Source: an uncultured Flavobacteriaceae bacterium
Lineage (GTDB): Bacteria > Bacteroidota > Bacteroidia > Flavobacteriales > Flavobacteriaceae
Length of the DNA: 64,000 bases
Direction of reading: 5' to 3'
NCBI GenBank assembly: GCA_943788095.1
Contig: CALSOZ010000007.1
Location: 1 to 64,000 of the forward strand
In this document: positions 11,657-21,173 of the stretch, one piece after another
Position numbering within the stretch: the stretch's first letter is position 1
Layout of the letters: every line of letters begins with the position of its first letter
Program-made: the position numbers and the translations under genes
The notes under the pieces: generated by a model
Told to the model about the DNA's origin: nothing
Database searches by the model: none
What the model saw: only the letters and a program-made list of their open reading frames with translations

Positions 11657-12725
11657 TGTACAATAGATAAATGGCTAAACCCCCAAAAACGATGTTTGGA
11701 AACCAAACGGCCAGAAGTGGCGAAAAATCAGACTGTGCTGCCATGACTCCAAAAACCTTATCAAAAAAGACATAGATCATGGCGATTACGACTCCAAAAG
11801 CCAAGTTAACGCCCATCCCTCCTCTTCGTTTAATCGAAGACACTGCAACAGCTATTATAGTGAGTATAAATACCGATGCTGGTAAACTCCATTTTTTGTA
11901 TAATACTACTTTATATCGGTTGATATTAGACGAGCCACGAACTTCTTCTCGTGCAATGAAACGCGTTAACTCACTATATGTCAAGGTTTCGGCTACGTAT
12001 TTTGGCGGTGTTAAGTCTTCCAAATCAAAACTTAAAAGGGTGTCTTTTTGACGCTTAAAACTAATTTCATCATCCTCAGCTCCTATAGCTCGTTAATTAT
12101 AATTTGTTAGCAAATACGAACTGTCTTTTTCAACGTATCGAATTGAAGAGGCATGGATTTTATATTCTAATAGCTTGTTACCATTCAAAATGCTCTAGAG
12201 TGAAATTATTTCCTCGTTATTGTTGAGATATCAAAATTACTGACGTAGATATACTCGTCTTCATTAATCTGTCTGTAAATTTGCTGAGTATCAACAACCT
12301 TTCTGTTACTAAGATATTTGTAGGTAAACTCATTAAAGCCTTTACTCGCCATAGGCGTCCAATACATCCCTAAGCATTAGATGCCAAAGCAGCCACAATA
12401 GTGGCACCAATCATAGTAGGGTCTTAAAAATCTTGAAAACGACACTCCCGAACTTAGAAAGGCGACCACTTCGGTGTTATTGGCTAATTTGGAGGTAAAC
12501 CAAATCACCGATAAGAATAAAAATAATGGAAATAAAAGCGTCGCGAAATAAATGGTAAAATCAAAGTAATAGGAAGCGACATCCTCAAAAGGCACTTGAT
12601 GCTCTAGATATACTGTCTATTTTTTCGGCAAGATTCACCGTAATTCCTATGGGTATAAACAGGAGTAACATCATGAAAAATGTAAACAAATACCGCTTTA
12701 ATATGTACCAATCTAAAATTTTCAT
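11643..12725 (-). pseudogene. lptG: LptG/YjgQ family LPS export permease, several frameshifts
   Basis: Inner-membrane permease of the Lpt bridge that moves LPS to the outer membrane. The start reads MKILDWYILKRYLFTFFMML, and then VPFEDVASYYFDFTIYFATL appears in another frame. The middle PMASKGFNEFTYKYLSNRK and YIYVSNFDIS follows. The last intact piece (from 12023) holds the C-terminal membrane part GMGVNLAFGVVIAMIYVFFD. The total span equals 361 codons, matching the family, so small insertions and deletions nearly cancel. A clear break lies near 12612 (one extra T). LPS export is essential, so these breaks are probably not real. It follows tgt by 3 nt, a common flavobacterial pairing. Confidence 0.85.
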
Positions 12726-12728
12726 TTG

Positions 12729-13859
12729 TTATAAACGATTATCCATTTGTTTGACCATCATAGCTTTCCACGTTCCAAAATCACCTGCTAAAATATGTTT
12801 TCTAGCTTCGCGTGTTAGCCATAAATAAAAGCCTAAGTTATGAATTGTTGCGATTTGTTTTCCTAATAATTCGTTAACACTGAACAAATGTTTTAAATAT
12901 GCTTTTGAATACTCGGTATCTACAAACGTGATTCCCATTTCATCAATAGCAGAAAAATCGTCTTTCCATTTGTGATTTTTAATATTTATGGATCCATAGG
13001 CGGTAAACAACATTCCATTTCTGGCATTACGAGTTGGCATGACACAGTCGAACATATCGATTCCGAGTGCAATGTTTTCGAGAATATTTATAGGCGTTCC
13101 AACACCCATCAAATAACGTGGTTTATCTTCGGGAAGGATTTCACAAACTACATCGGTCATGGCGTACATTTCTTCGGCAGGCTCTCCTACCGAAAGGCCG
13201 CCAATGGCGTTTCCGACGGCGCCAGCATTGGCGATGTATTCAGCGGATTGTTTTCTTAAGTCTGTATAAGTACTTCCCTGAACAATTGGGAAAAATGCTT
13301 GACTATGATCGTATTTTAGAGGCGTTTTATCGAGATGATTGATACAGCGGTCTAACCAGCGATGGGTCATATGCATTGACCGTTTTGCATAATTATAATC
13401 ACAGGGGTAAGGCGTACATTCGTCAAAAGCCATGATGATATCAGCGCCAATACTTCGTTGAATTTCCATGACATTTTCAGGGGTAAACGTATGCATACTC
13501 CCATCTATATGACTTTTAAATTTAACCCCTTCTTCTTTAATTTTGCGATTGGCAGAAAGTGAATACACTTGATAGCCCCCAGAATCGGTCAGAATATTGC
13601 GATCCCAATTCATGAATTTATGAAGTCCGCCTGCTTTTTCTAATATATCTATTTGTGGTCGCAGAAATAAATGATAGGTGTTGGCTAAAATCACATCGGG
13701 GTTGATATCATTTTTAAGTTCTCGTTGATGCACGCCTTTTACAGTCCCCACAGTGCCAACGGGCATAAAAATAGGAGTTTCGATCACGCCATGATCTGTG
13801 GTTAAGGTGGCAGCTCTCGCTCTTGTGGCTGGGTCTTTTTTTAGTAAATCGAATTTCAA
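12729..13859 (-). CDS. tgt: tRNA-guanine transglycosylase, zinc cysteines replaced
   Basis: Exchanges guanine 34 for a queuine precursor in tRNAs with GUN anticodons. The 376-residue protein has ILTDSGGYQVYSL, MAFDECTPYP (general-acid Asp region) and GIDMFDCVMPTRNARNG with the nucleophile Asp. The start is TTG at 13859 followed by KFDLLKKDP; no ATG fits. In an ungapped comparison with the E. coli C-terminal region, the Cys-x-Cys-x2-Cys zinc ligands (CDCYTC) are replaced by GITFVD. The fourth ligand, the His of TIHNLGFY, remains. The gene is intact and probably co-transcribed with lptG. Confidence 0.93.
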   Translation of the reverse strand: MKFDLLKKDPATRARAATLTTDHGVIETPIFMPVGTVGTVKGVHQRELKNDINPDVILANTYHLFLRPQIDILEKAGGLHKFMNWDRNILTDSGGYQVYSLSANRKIKEEGVKFKSHIDGSMHTFTPENVMEIQRSIGADIIMAFDECTPYPCDYNYAKRSMHMTHRWLDRCINHLDKTPLKYDHSQAFFPIVQGSTYTDLRKQSAEYIANAGAVGNAIGGLSVGEPAEEMYAMTDVVCEILPEDKPRYLMGVGTPINILENIALGIDMFDCVMPTRNARNGMLFTAYGSINIKNHKWKDDFSAIDEMGITFVDTEYSKAYLKHLFSVNELLGKQIATIHNLGFYLWLTREARKHILAGDFGTWKAMMVKQMDNRL

Positions 13860-13943
13860 ACTCTTAAAATTACATGGTTAATGGAAACACTATTTTAATG
13901 TGTAAAAGTAACTTTAATACCCTAAGCACAAAATTTCTGCACG

Positions 13944-14513
13944 CTATTCTTTACTTGATCGTGGCTTGTAGTTGATTAAATAATCGCCTTTGGGAGCACC
14001 TTCATCAAACGAACTTCCTTTTAATAACAATCGTGTTTTTTCGCGCGCTTCTTGATTGGTCCACCCTTCATATTCAATTCTGTAAAGTGCCGAAAACATT
14101 TGCGCACGGCCCACGCCATGGTAACAATGAATTAAGACCGGATAGTTAGAAGAATCGTCCATAATTTCTAGAAATTTATCGACGGTTTCTTGGGTAGGAA
14201 CTTGATCGGTGCCTAGGTTGAAATACGTGACCCCTTCTAACAGCTCAACCGCTTCTTTTTCGTCTGTCAGTTCCTGTGGGATTTCGGGGTTATTTACTTT
14301 GTCGAGTGTATGTGGAAATCGTAAATCAATAACACTTTTTAGTTGGTGATCTTCTACATAATCAGCGATTTTTTCAGGCGGAATTACGCCCGATTTGTAC
14401 ACCTTATTTTCTGAAATTTCTTTAAAGTTATAATTGAAGTGGACCTCATAAACGTATTTAGAAACACCTATAAGTATCACACTCAAAAGAAGAAGTCCTA
14501 TTTTTTTTTTCAT
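13944..14513 (-). CDS. membrane-anchored tyrosine/dual-specificity phosphatase-like protein
   Basis: 189 residues. An N-terminal basic stretch and one hydrophobic segment (KKKIGLLLLSVILIGVSKY) would place the catalytic part outside the inner membrane. The active-site loop VLIHCYHGVGRA fits the PTP signature H-C-x5-R, with the Cys as nucleophile. The upstream VIDLRFPHTLDK is the region that holds the general-acid loop in this superfamily. It lies 16 nt after the LTA-synthase-family gene, so both are probably one transcript. A substrate on a lipid or envelope phosphate is an inference from that pairing only. Confidence 0.78.
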   Translation of the reverse strand: MKKKIGLLLLSVILIGVSKYVYEVHFNYNFKEISENKVYKSGVIPPEKIADYVEDHQLKSVIDLRFPHTLDKVNNPEIPQELTDEKEAVELLEGVTYFNLGTDQVPTQETVDKFLEIMDDSSNYPVLIHCYHGVGRAQMFSALYRIEYEGWTNQEAREKTRLLLKGSSFDEGAPKGDYLINYKPRSSKE

Positions 14514-14529
14514 CGAAATTAAAATTTAA

Positions 14530-16455
14530 TTATAAGTTTCTGTCAATAATTCTATCAAAATAATCTTTTAAAAATGCCTTACAAGCCAACTCGACCTCGT
14601 TCATTTCTTCTGTACGGTTGGAAATTAAATTCCGTTCCAATCCTAAATCATTTATATCATAAAAACCAATGGCTTGTACGCCATCAAAGATACAAATTAT
14701 ATTCCCTTTGCTGTATTGATAATTTTGGCCGTTATGGTTGATAACGTAGGGCTGCATTTTGTGCTCGCTCGAATCAACTAAACTACGTCCCCAACTTCTA
14801 AATGGCTTCTGATATCCAACTAAATCCAAAATGGTAGGATAGATGTCTATTTGTTGCGCCAATTCATTATTTACGCCGATAAATTCCTCGTTTGGACTAT
14901 AAATCATAATAGGAACGGCATAGCGATTCATCATCTTATAGTATTCTTTATAATTCACTTGATTTGTATGATCGGCTGTAATGATAAAAATGGTGTTCTC
15001 AAACCAAGGCTCCTTTTTAGAGGCTTCAAAAAATTGTTTAAAGGCAAAATCAGTATAGCCTACACATTGATGCATTTGCACATCGCCTTTAGGAAATTGA
15101 CCTTCAAATTCCTCCGGAATAATATAAGGTTCATGAGACGTTACGGTGAAAATGGTCGCAAAAAATGGTTCGGTTTTAGCGTCTAAAATATCTTTGGTAA
15201 ACTGAAAAAATGGAGCGTCCCAAATCCCCCAAAACCCATCAAACAAGGCGTCGTTATTAAATTCTGTTTTACCATAATAATGATCAAATCCTAAAATATT
15301 TGAAAACCCTAAAAATCCCATAGAACCATTGGGTGCGCCATGGAAAAAGGAGGTGTCGTAGCCTTCTGAATTTAATACCGAAACCACCGATTCTACAGTT
15401 TGTTTTGTATAGGGGGAAGACGTAAAAGCATCTTTAAAAGACGGGATTCCTGCCAACACAGAAGACATGCCGTGTATGGACTTCCTTCCGTTGGCAAAGG
15501 CATTATTGAAAATCAAACTTTTTGTCGCTAATGAATCTAAAAAGGGCGTATAACTCACATAGTCAGGGATTTGAGTTGGATTATTAAAAGCACCCATATA
15601 TTCTCTGCTAAAGCTTTCTGTAATAAAAACAACAATATTTGGCTTTGTCTTTACTTCGTTGGTGTATTGCTTTATGGGTTGGATTAAACGATCAATTTCT
15701 GATTGCGAAATTTCGAAAGGTACTTTTTTAAAGGTTATTTTATTGAAGGTTCTAATAATTGCAAAAGGTGTGTTTAGTACAAAATCTGCATGTTGAATTT
15801 TAGTAACATGACGATTCGCGTCTACCAAATTAATGGGGCGAGTACTCTTTTTAAAATCACTTCGTATCCCTCCGATCATCAGCGTTGCCATAATCAAAAA
15901 TGAAACTACAGAGGTGATTAGGTATGAAATAAGGCCCTTTGGATAGGGTTTAGATTTTACGGAGATTTTTTTATAGAGGTAAATCCATACGATTGTAACC
16001 AGAAAAAACAAAAGAAAAACATGCCAATAACTCACCGCAAAGCGAAGCAGCATTTGTACTTTATTCTGTTCGTTTTCAATCACTGCCCATTCGGAAACGG
16101 TGGTTCTGTTATAGTTGTATTTATAATAAATTAAATCCACAAAATTAAAAGCCATTCCAATCAAATTGGTGAGGAAGTAGATAAAAAACAAAACCTTTTG
16201 ATAGGTTTTATGGGTGTTTATCCAAAACGGTAGCATGGAAAGCACTACAAATAAACTGTTTAAGTAGAATATGGCTGTCGTGTCAAAGGCCAGTCCATGA
16301 TAACTCAATCTTAGATACTCGCCAAGCGAATCAATTTCTAAAAGAGAAAAATTGTATAAAAAAAATAAAAAACGACTTACTGCATAAAACAAATAAACAA
16401 GTAACAGTCTATATATCATTACTTTATACTCGTGTAATCTGAAGAATTGTAGCAT
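14530..16455 (-). CDS. LTA synthase family (sulfatase-fold) membrane enzyme
   Basis: 641 residues starting at ATG 16455. Five hydrophobic segments fill the first ~215 residues (for example LLLVYLFYAVSRFLFFLYNF and YWHVFLLFFLVTIVWIYLY). An alkaline-phosphatase-like domain begins at NIVVFITESFSREYMGAF, whose Glu is a likely metal ligand. FANGRKSIHGMSSVLAG contains the presumed nucleophile as Ser where LtaS has Thr. TVTSHEPYI and FIITADHTNQ supply further metal ligands. Members move phosphoglycerol or phosphoethanolamine-type groups between lipids and polymers. Flavobacteria lack teichoic acid, so the substrate here is unknown. It is probably the first gene of a pair with the phosphatase downstream. 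Confidence 0.85.
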   Translation of the reverse strand: MLQFFRLHEYKVMIYRLLLVYLFYAVSRFLFFLYNFSLLEIDSLGEYLRLSYHGLAFDTTAIFYLNSLFVVLSMLPFWINTHKTYQKVLFFIYFLTNLIGMAFNFVDLIYYKYNYNRTTVSEWAVIENEQNKVQMLLRFAVSYWHVFLLFFLVTIVWIYLYKKISVKSKPYPKGLISYLITSVVSFLIMATLMIGGIRSDFKKSTRPINLVDANRHVTKIQHADFVLNTPFAIIRTFNKITFKKVPFEISQSEIDRLIQPIKQYTNEVKTKPNIVVFITESFSREYMGAFNNPTQIPDYVSYTPFLDSLATKSLIFNNAFANGRKSIHGMSSVLAGIPSFKDAFTSSPYTKQTVESVVSVLNSEGYDTSFFHGAPNGSMGFLGFSNILGFDHYYGKTEFNNDALFDGFWGIWDAPFFQFTKDILDAKTEPFFATIFTVTSHEPYIIPEEFEGQFPKGDVQMHQCVGYTDFAFKQFFEASKKEPWFENTIFIITADHTNQVNYKEYYKMMNRYAVPIMIYSPNEEFIGVNNELAQQIDIYPTILDLVGYQKPFRSWGRSLVDSSEHKMQPYVINHNGQNYQYSKGNIICIFDGVQAIGFYDINDLGLERNLISNRTEEMNEVELACKAFLKDYFDRIIDRNL

Positions 16456-16580
16456 CAAAAAAAATTAAAAAATAGTTCAAAAATAAGTGTAAAAATAGAA
16501 AAGAAATTACACATATAAATGCAAGGAACATCTTTTTATAAATTGTTAGTTATTTTATGAAATTTACAAGACTAAATATT

Positions 16581-16609
16581 TTGTCTATTTAAAATTAGAA
16601 TTATCTTTG
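16581..16609 (+). promoter_or_regulatory. promoter of the transketolase genes
   Basis: TTG (16581-16583), an 18-nt spacer and TATCTTTG (16602-16609) match the Bacteroidota consensus, 33 nt before the start codon. Confidence 0.65.
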
Positions 16610-16642
16610 AAAATCGATTTTTTAACATCTAAAACCTAGCCA

Positions 16643-17485
16643 ATGTCGAATGAAAATTTAAAAGATTTAACAACCCAAGTTCGTAGAGATATTTTACGAA
16701 TGGTTCACAAAGTAAACTCTGGTCATCCAGGTGGTTCATTGGGCTGTGCAGAATTTCTAGTTGCTCTTTATACGAACATCATGGATCGCAAAGAAGGATT
16801 TGACATGGATGGCATCAATGAGGATTTATTTTTTCTATCAAATGGGCATATTTCACCTGTCTTTTACAGCGTTTTAGCACATTCAGGTTATTTTCCTGTG
16901 GAAGAATTAAACACCTTTAGATTATTAAACTCAAGGTTACAAGGACATCCTACAACACATGAAGGACTTCCAGGTGTACGAATTGCTTCTGGATCTTTGG
17001 GTCAAGGGCTTTCTGTGGCTTTAGGAGCTGCACAAACAAAAAAACTAAATAACGATTCGAGTCTTATTTATACGCTTCACGGCGATGGTGAATTACAAGA
17101 AGGTCAAAATTGGGAAGCGATTATGTATGCTTCTGCAAAAAATATTGACAACTTAATAGCAACCATCGATTTAAACGGCAAACAAATTGATGGCGCTACA
17201 GACGATGTGCTTCCAATGGGAAGTATCAAAGGAAAGTTTGAAGCTTTTGATTGGACGGTTATCGAAATTGAAAACGGGAATGATATAGAGGCTATTTTGG
17301 CAGGGATGGCAACAGCCAAAGCTGCGACTGGAAAAGGAAAGCCCGTATGTGTCCTCCTTAAAACGATGATGGGCAATGGAGTCGATTTTATGATGCATAC
17401 ACATGCATGGCATGGAAAAGCGCCTAACGACGAACAATTGGCTGACGCCTTAAATCAAAACCCAGAAACCTTAGGAGACTATTAA
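16643..17485 (+). CDS. transketolase, N-terminal (thiamine-diphosphate-binding) subunit
   Basis: 280 residues forming the first half of a split transketolase of the non-oxidative pentose phosphate pathway. MVHKVNSGHPGGSLGCAEF carries the substrate-binding His region. HGDGELQEGQNWEAIMYA with the later IDLNG is the thiamine diphosphate/Mg motif (GDG-x~26-N). The C-terminal half is the next gene, 18 nt on, and the two subunits together make one active enzyme. The gene is intact. Confidence 0.95.
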   Translation: MSNENLKDLTTQVRRDILRMVHKVNSGHPGGSLGCAEFLVALYTNIMDRKEGFDMDGINEDLFFLSNGHISPVFYSVLAHSGYFPVEELNTFRLLNSRLQGHPTTHEGLPGVRIASGSLGQGLSVALGAAQTKKLNNDSSLIYTLHGDGELQEGQNWEAIMYASAKNIDNLIATIDLNGKQIDGATDDVLPMGSIKGKFEAFDWTVIEIENGNDIEAILAGMATAKAATGKGKPVCVLLKTMMGNGVDFMMHTHAWHGKAPNDEQLADALNQNPETLGDY

Positions 17486-17503
17486 ATTCAAAACCAAGAA
17501 AAA

Positions 17504-18458
17504 ATGAAAACTTACACATATACAGAGAAAAAAGATACGAGAAGTGGTTTTGGAGCAGGTCTTGCAGAACTTGGAAGAACCAATCCAAATGTCGTCGCAC
17601 TTTGTGCAGATTTGATTGGATCCTTGAAAATGAATCAATTTATTGACGAAAATCCAGAGCGTTTCTTTCAAATTGGAATTGCTGAAGCCAATATGATGGG
17701 CATTGCAGCAGGATTAACCATTGGAGGTAAAATACCTTTCACGGGAACTTTTGCTAATTTTTCTACCGGACGTGTTTATGATCAAATCAGACAGTCTATT
17801 GCGTATTCTGATAAAAATGTAAAAATCTGTGCATCGCATGCCGGATTAACTTTAGGAGAAGATGGGGCAACGCATCAAATTTTAGAAGACATTGGTCTTA
17901 TGAAAATGCTTCCTGGAATGGTGGTCATTAATACCTGTGATTATAACCAAACCAAAGCAGCTACTATAGCGATCGCCGATTATGAAGGGCCTGTCGTATC
18001 TAAGATTTGGACGACCTGCAGTGCCTGTCTTCACACCTGCAGATCAAGTCTTTGAAATCGGGAAAGCCATTCAACTTCAAGAAGGTTCTGATGTCACAAT
18101 TGTAGCAACAGGACATCTTGTTTGGGAAGCACTTGAAGCGGCTAAAGTATTGCACGAACAAGGCATTTCTGCAGAAGTGATCAACATCCACACCATTAAA
18201 CCTTTAGACGATAAAGCTATAATAGATTCTGTTGCCAAAACAGGCTGTATTGTCACTGCCGAAGAACACAACTTCTTAGGAGGTTTGGGCGAAAGTGTAG
18301 CGAGAGTCTTGGCACTTCACCATCCAACTCCACAAGAATTTGTGGCGACGAATGATACGTTTGGCGAATCTGGGACGCCTGCGCAACTGATGGAAAAATA
18401 CGGCTTAAACAGTGATAGCATTGTTGAGAAAGTCCTTAAAGTTATAAAGAGAAAGTAA
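17504..18458 (+). CDS. transketolase, C-terminal (pyrimidine-binding) subunit (one frameshift)
   Basis: Second half of the split transketolase. The pyrimidine-binding domain reads [11 protein letters not shown] ... [19 protein letters not shown], with the Glu that activates the cofactor, and a C-terminal transketolase domain follows from [20 protein letters not shown]. The frame breaks near 17997: after DYEGPV one base is in excess, then [16 protein letters not shown] continues. Corrected length is 317 residues, normal for the family. It sits 18 nt after its partner and ends on a strong terminator. Confidence 0.93.
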
Positions 18459-18484
18459 TACGCTTTACAAACTATTTTAACTAA

Positions 18485-18513
18485 AAAAGAGTCGCAATTG
18501 CGACTCTTTTTTT
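18485..18513. terminator. bidirectional terminator, transketolase/FKBP
   Basis: A perfect inverted repeat AAAGAGTCGC-AATT-GCGACTCTTT is flanked by A and T runs and lies between two convergent genes. Confidence 0.9.
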
Positions 18514-18531
18514 ATGTGTATCTGTTAATGT

Positions 18532-19583
18532 TTAATTGACCTTTTGAGACTCAGTCGCATCTAAATAATTTGGGATTCCATTGCCGTTGGTGTCAACCAA
18601 GGTAACAAGGTGTGCATAGTAAGTACCGTCATTTTTTTCCTTAATAGCTGTAAAAAACTGCATATTGTTCAACGAAACCTCCTGAATTTCATTTTTAAGA
18701 TCCGCTAAAGATGTATTAGTGTATTTGGTAACTTCAACTTCATTAGCCGTATTTGTGCCATCACCATCATCGTCAGGATCTGCGAAATCGGGCGTTAAAT
18801 CGCCATCGGTATCATTATTAAACAAATCAAAATCACCATCAACATCTTCATTTGCAGGATAAGAAATATCTTCAAGATAAGAAGATACATAATCCCCATC
18901 GTGATCATTCACTTCGGCTTGTAATAGTTCGAACTTGAAAATCAAATTAGAATAAGAAGGGATCGAGGGTAAGTAATCGGCAAAATATCCTAGTCCGGAG
19001 GGTAAGAACATTGCCCCCATTCCATAATCAAAGAACCCGACGGTACCATCTGGATTTGAGCCAAAAGAACTCGCGACATTAAACTCCGGCAGGACTCGAT
19101 TCCAACCAGCAACAACATAAACTAAGTCAAAATTAACAGGGTTAGAAGAGCTATCAAACGTTGTGCCATCTTCTAATGACCCCGAGTAATTGACTCGGAC
19201 TTTATCAGAAAACACAGGAGACGATGCGCCACCTCCTTGATTAATTTTTAAAATATAATATACATATTTAACATCCTTGTAAGTCGTTGTTTTAGTTTCA
19301 ACCGCTCTATTAATTTGGTAGCATCCGAAGGAACTGTTTCGCCTTCTAAAAGCGTTGTAAAAACCAAATCGTCAACCGTAGGATTTTCTAAAGCATTTAT
19401 TTCAGTCGAGTTGTAATAATGAGTGTTCAAATAAATTAGTAATGCATCTCCATCTACAACTTGTTGTTCCGTACGATCGTTTTCTACTACCGCAGGGGCA
19501 TCACCTCGCATTATCATCATCGTCACAAGACATGACGCCACAATCATTAAAGAAATAAAAAGAATGTTATAATTAAATTTCAT
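18532..19583 (-). CDS. FKBP-type peptidyl-prolyl isomerase lipoprotein with acidic DxDGD repeats (one frameshift)
   Basis: An N-terminal signal with lipobox IVASC suggests a lipid-anchored envelope protein. After the break, an FKBP core is readable: VFSDKVRVNYSGSLEDGTTFDSS ... AGWNRVLPEF. A C-terminal stretch rich in aspartate (DHDGDYVSS, DVDGDFDLFNNDTDGD, DPDDDGDGTN, DTNGNGIPN) resembles thrombospondin-type-3 calcium loops. One base is missing near 19303: the codons for IER must continue with VETKTTTYKDVKYVYYILK. With it restored the protein has 350 residues. Folding of secreted proteins is the likely job, and the calcium binding is an inference from motif spacing. Confidence 0.82.
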
Positions 19584-19659
19584 AAAGCTATATTTGATGG
19601 CGCAAGATACAATTTTATACTATTTTTGTAAGGAACATTAACGTTGTTTTAAACATTTT

Positions 19660-20040
19660 ATGAGAATTGATAAATATTTATGGTGTGTTCGATATTTCAA
19701 GACCCGTAATATCGCAACTACTGCTTGTAAAAAAGGACATGTAAAGGTCAATGATGCCGCTGTAAAACCCAGTAGAGAGGTCTATCCAACGGACCAACTA
19801 ATCGTCCGTATTAATCAAGTGAATTATCAATTAACGGTTCAGGACATTCCTCCCAGCCGAGTTGGGGCTAAACTGGTTGATATTTACCGGACTGATACCA
19901 CTCCAAAATCGGAGTTTGAAGCACAAGAGTTATTAAAATATTCTAAAGATTATTACCGCCAAAAAGGCGAAGGACGCCCCACCAAAAAAGACCGTCGCGA
20001 AATTGATGGCTATCTTGAAAGCGATGAAAAAGAGGATTAA
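19660..20040 (+). CDS. S4-domain RNA-binding protein (Hsp15-like)
   Basis: 126 residues. MRIDKYLWCVRYFKTRNIATTACKKGHVKVN is the S4 RNA-binding fold at the N-terminus, and a basic and acidic tail (GRPTKKDRREIDGY) follows. In E. coli the Hsp15 relative binds stalled 50S subunits that carry nascent chains. The gene is intact. It is followed 48 nt later by a phosphoribosyltransferase gene and may share its transcript. Confidence 0.88.
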   Translation: MRIDKYLWCVRYFKTRNIATTACKKGHVKVNDAAVKPSREVYPTDQLIVRINQVNYQLTVQDIPPSRVGAKLVDIYRTDTTPKSEFEAQELLKYSKDYYRQKGEGRPTKKDRREIDGYLESDEKED

Positions 20041-20088
20041 TCCCAATAGAATAAAATCAGTTTTTTTATCTTTGAACAAATGAACACT

Positions 20089-20577
20089 ATGGCTTTAACT
20101 GAAAATTGTATTTTAAACCACGACGAAATAAATCATAAAGTAAAACGAATTGCTTATCAGATTTATGAGTCAAATGTGGAAGAACAAGAAATTATTATTG
20201 CTGGAATAGCGTCTAATGGTTATTTGTTTGCTGAAAAGCTGTGCGCCTCTTTGGAGGAAATTTGCGATATCAAACCAGTACTTTGTAAGGTTGAAATTGA
20301 TAAGAAAAATCCAACAAACCCCATAACAACGTCTCTAACTAAAGAAGAATACACCCATAAATCATTAGTTTTAGTGGATGATGTTTTAAATTCAGGAACC
20401 ACTTTAATTTATGGCGTGAAACATTTTTTAGATGTGCCATTAAAGCAATTTAAAACAGCCGTTTTGGTAAATCGAAATCACAAGAAATACCCTGTCAAAG
20501 CCGATTTTAAAGGGATCTCATTATCCACTTCTTTAAATGAGCATGTGGATGTCATTTTTAAAGGAAAAATCGAATAA
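20089..20577 (+). CDS. phosphoribosyltransferase (PyrR/HPRT-like)
   Basis: Type I phosphoribosyltransferase fold. IIIAGIASNGYLFAEKL holds the PP loop, and SLVLVDDVLNSGTTLIYG is the PRPP-binding signature. I place the start at ATG 20089 (MALTENCILNHDE, 162 residues). An ATG nine bases upstream lies only 5 nt after a TATCTTTG -7 element (20067-20074), where it would be at or before the transcript start. The substrate is not determined; it groups with flavobacterial proteins annotated as PyrR-like regulators. No PyrR-type hairpin is visible nearby. Confidence 0.82.
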   Translation: MALTENCILNHDEINHKVKRIAYQIYESNVEEQEIIIAGIASNGYLFAEKLCASLEEICDIKPVLCKVEIDKKNPTNPITTSLTKEEYTHKSLVLVDDVLNSGTTLIYGVKHFLDVPLKQFKTAVLVNRNHKKYPVKADFKGISLSTSLNEHVDVIFKGKIE

Positions 20578-20584
20578 AGTTGTC

Positions 20585-21098
20585 CTAAACTAATTTTGAT
20601 TCTTGTGGCCTCAACATTAGCTTCCATTGTTTGATTGTCTGTTTGACACTTACTTTTGATTGATTGTAATAAAACGAACGTTCAAATAAATGTTTGGCTA
20701 TAAACTCTGGAATAGCTTCTTCTTCGAGATGTGCAATTAAAGGTCGAGTCGATTTTTCGTTGACAAGCGTTGTGTTAATTCCGACTACGGATGCTTTTAA
20801 GATAACCGTCATTACATTAGGGTGTTCATTCAAAAAGCCATGGTATCACCAAAACAAGGCGTTCCTCCTCCCAATGCTAATACTAAGAATCGAATGATTA
20901 CAAAGTTGTTTCACTGGCTTTGGCTTCAATGATCGAAAATAAATTTCTCCTTTAGAATTAAAAACTCTGGCAACTGTATACTTTTCTTTTGTTCAATGTA
21001 TCATCTAAATCCAAAAATCTTAAACTCTAATTTTTTTGCAAGATTCGTCCAGTAGTAGACTTTCCAGAACCCATATACCCTAATAAAACAACGATCAT
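20585..21098 (-). pseudogene. aroK: shikimate kinase, several frameshifts
   Basis: Phosphorylates shikimate in aromatic amino acid synthesis. The start reads MIVVLLGYMGSGKSTTGRIL, including the Walker A loop. Then, in other frames, LDLDDYIEQ (the Asp that binds shikimate), SKGEIYFR and LALGGGTPCFGD follow. The final open part from 20833 is RPLIAHLEEEAIPEFIAKHLFERSFYYNQ, with the lid arginine. The total span is about 170 codons, right for the family. Three or more indels fall in the first 300 bp. This is probably a damaged reading of a working gene. Confidence 0.85.
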
Positions 21099-21173
21099 AA
21101 TTCTCTAAAAATTTGATTATAAGCCTCCTAAATTTAACTACAACAAAAAAACAAAAAATAATTTAAAAAAGCA

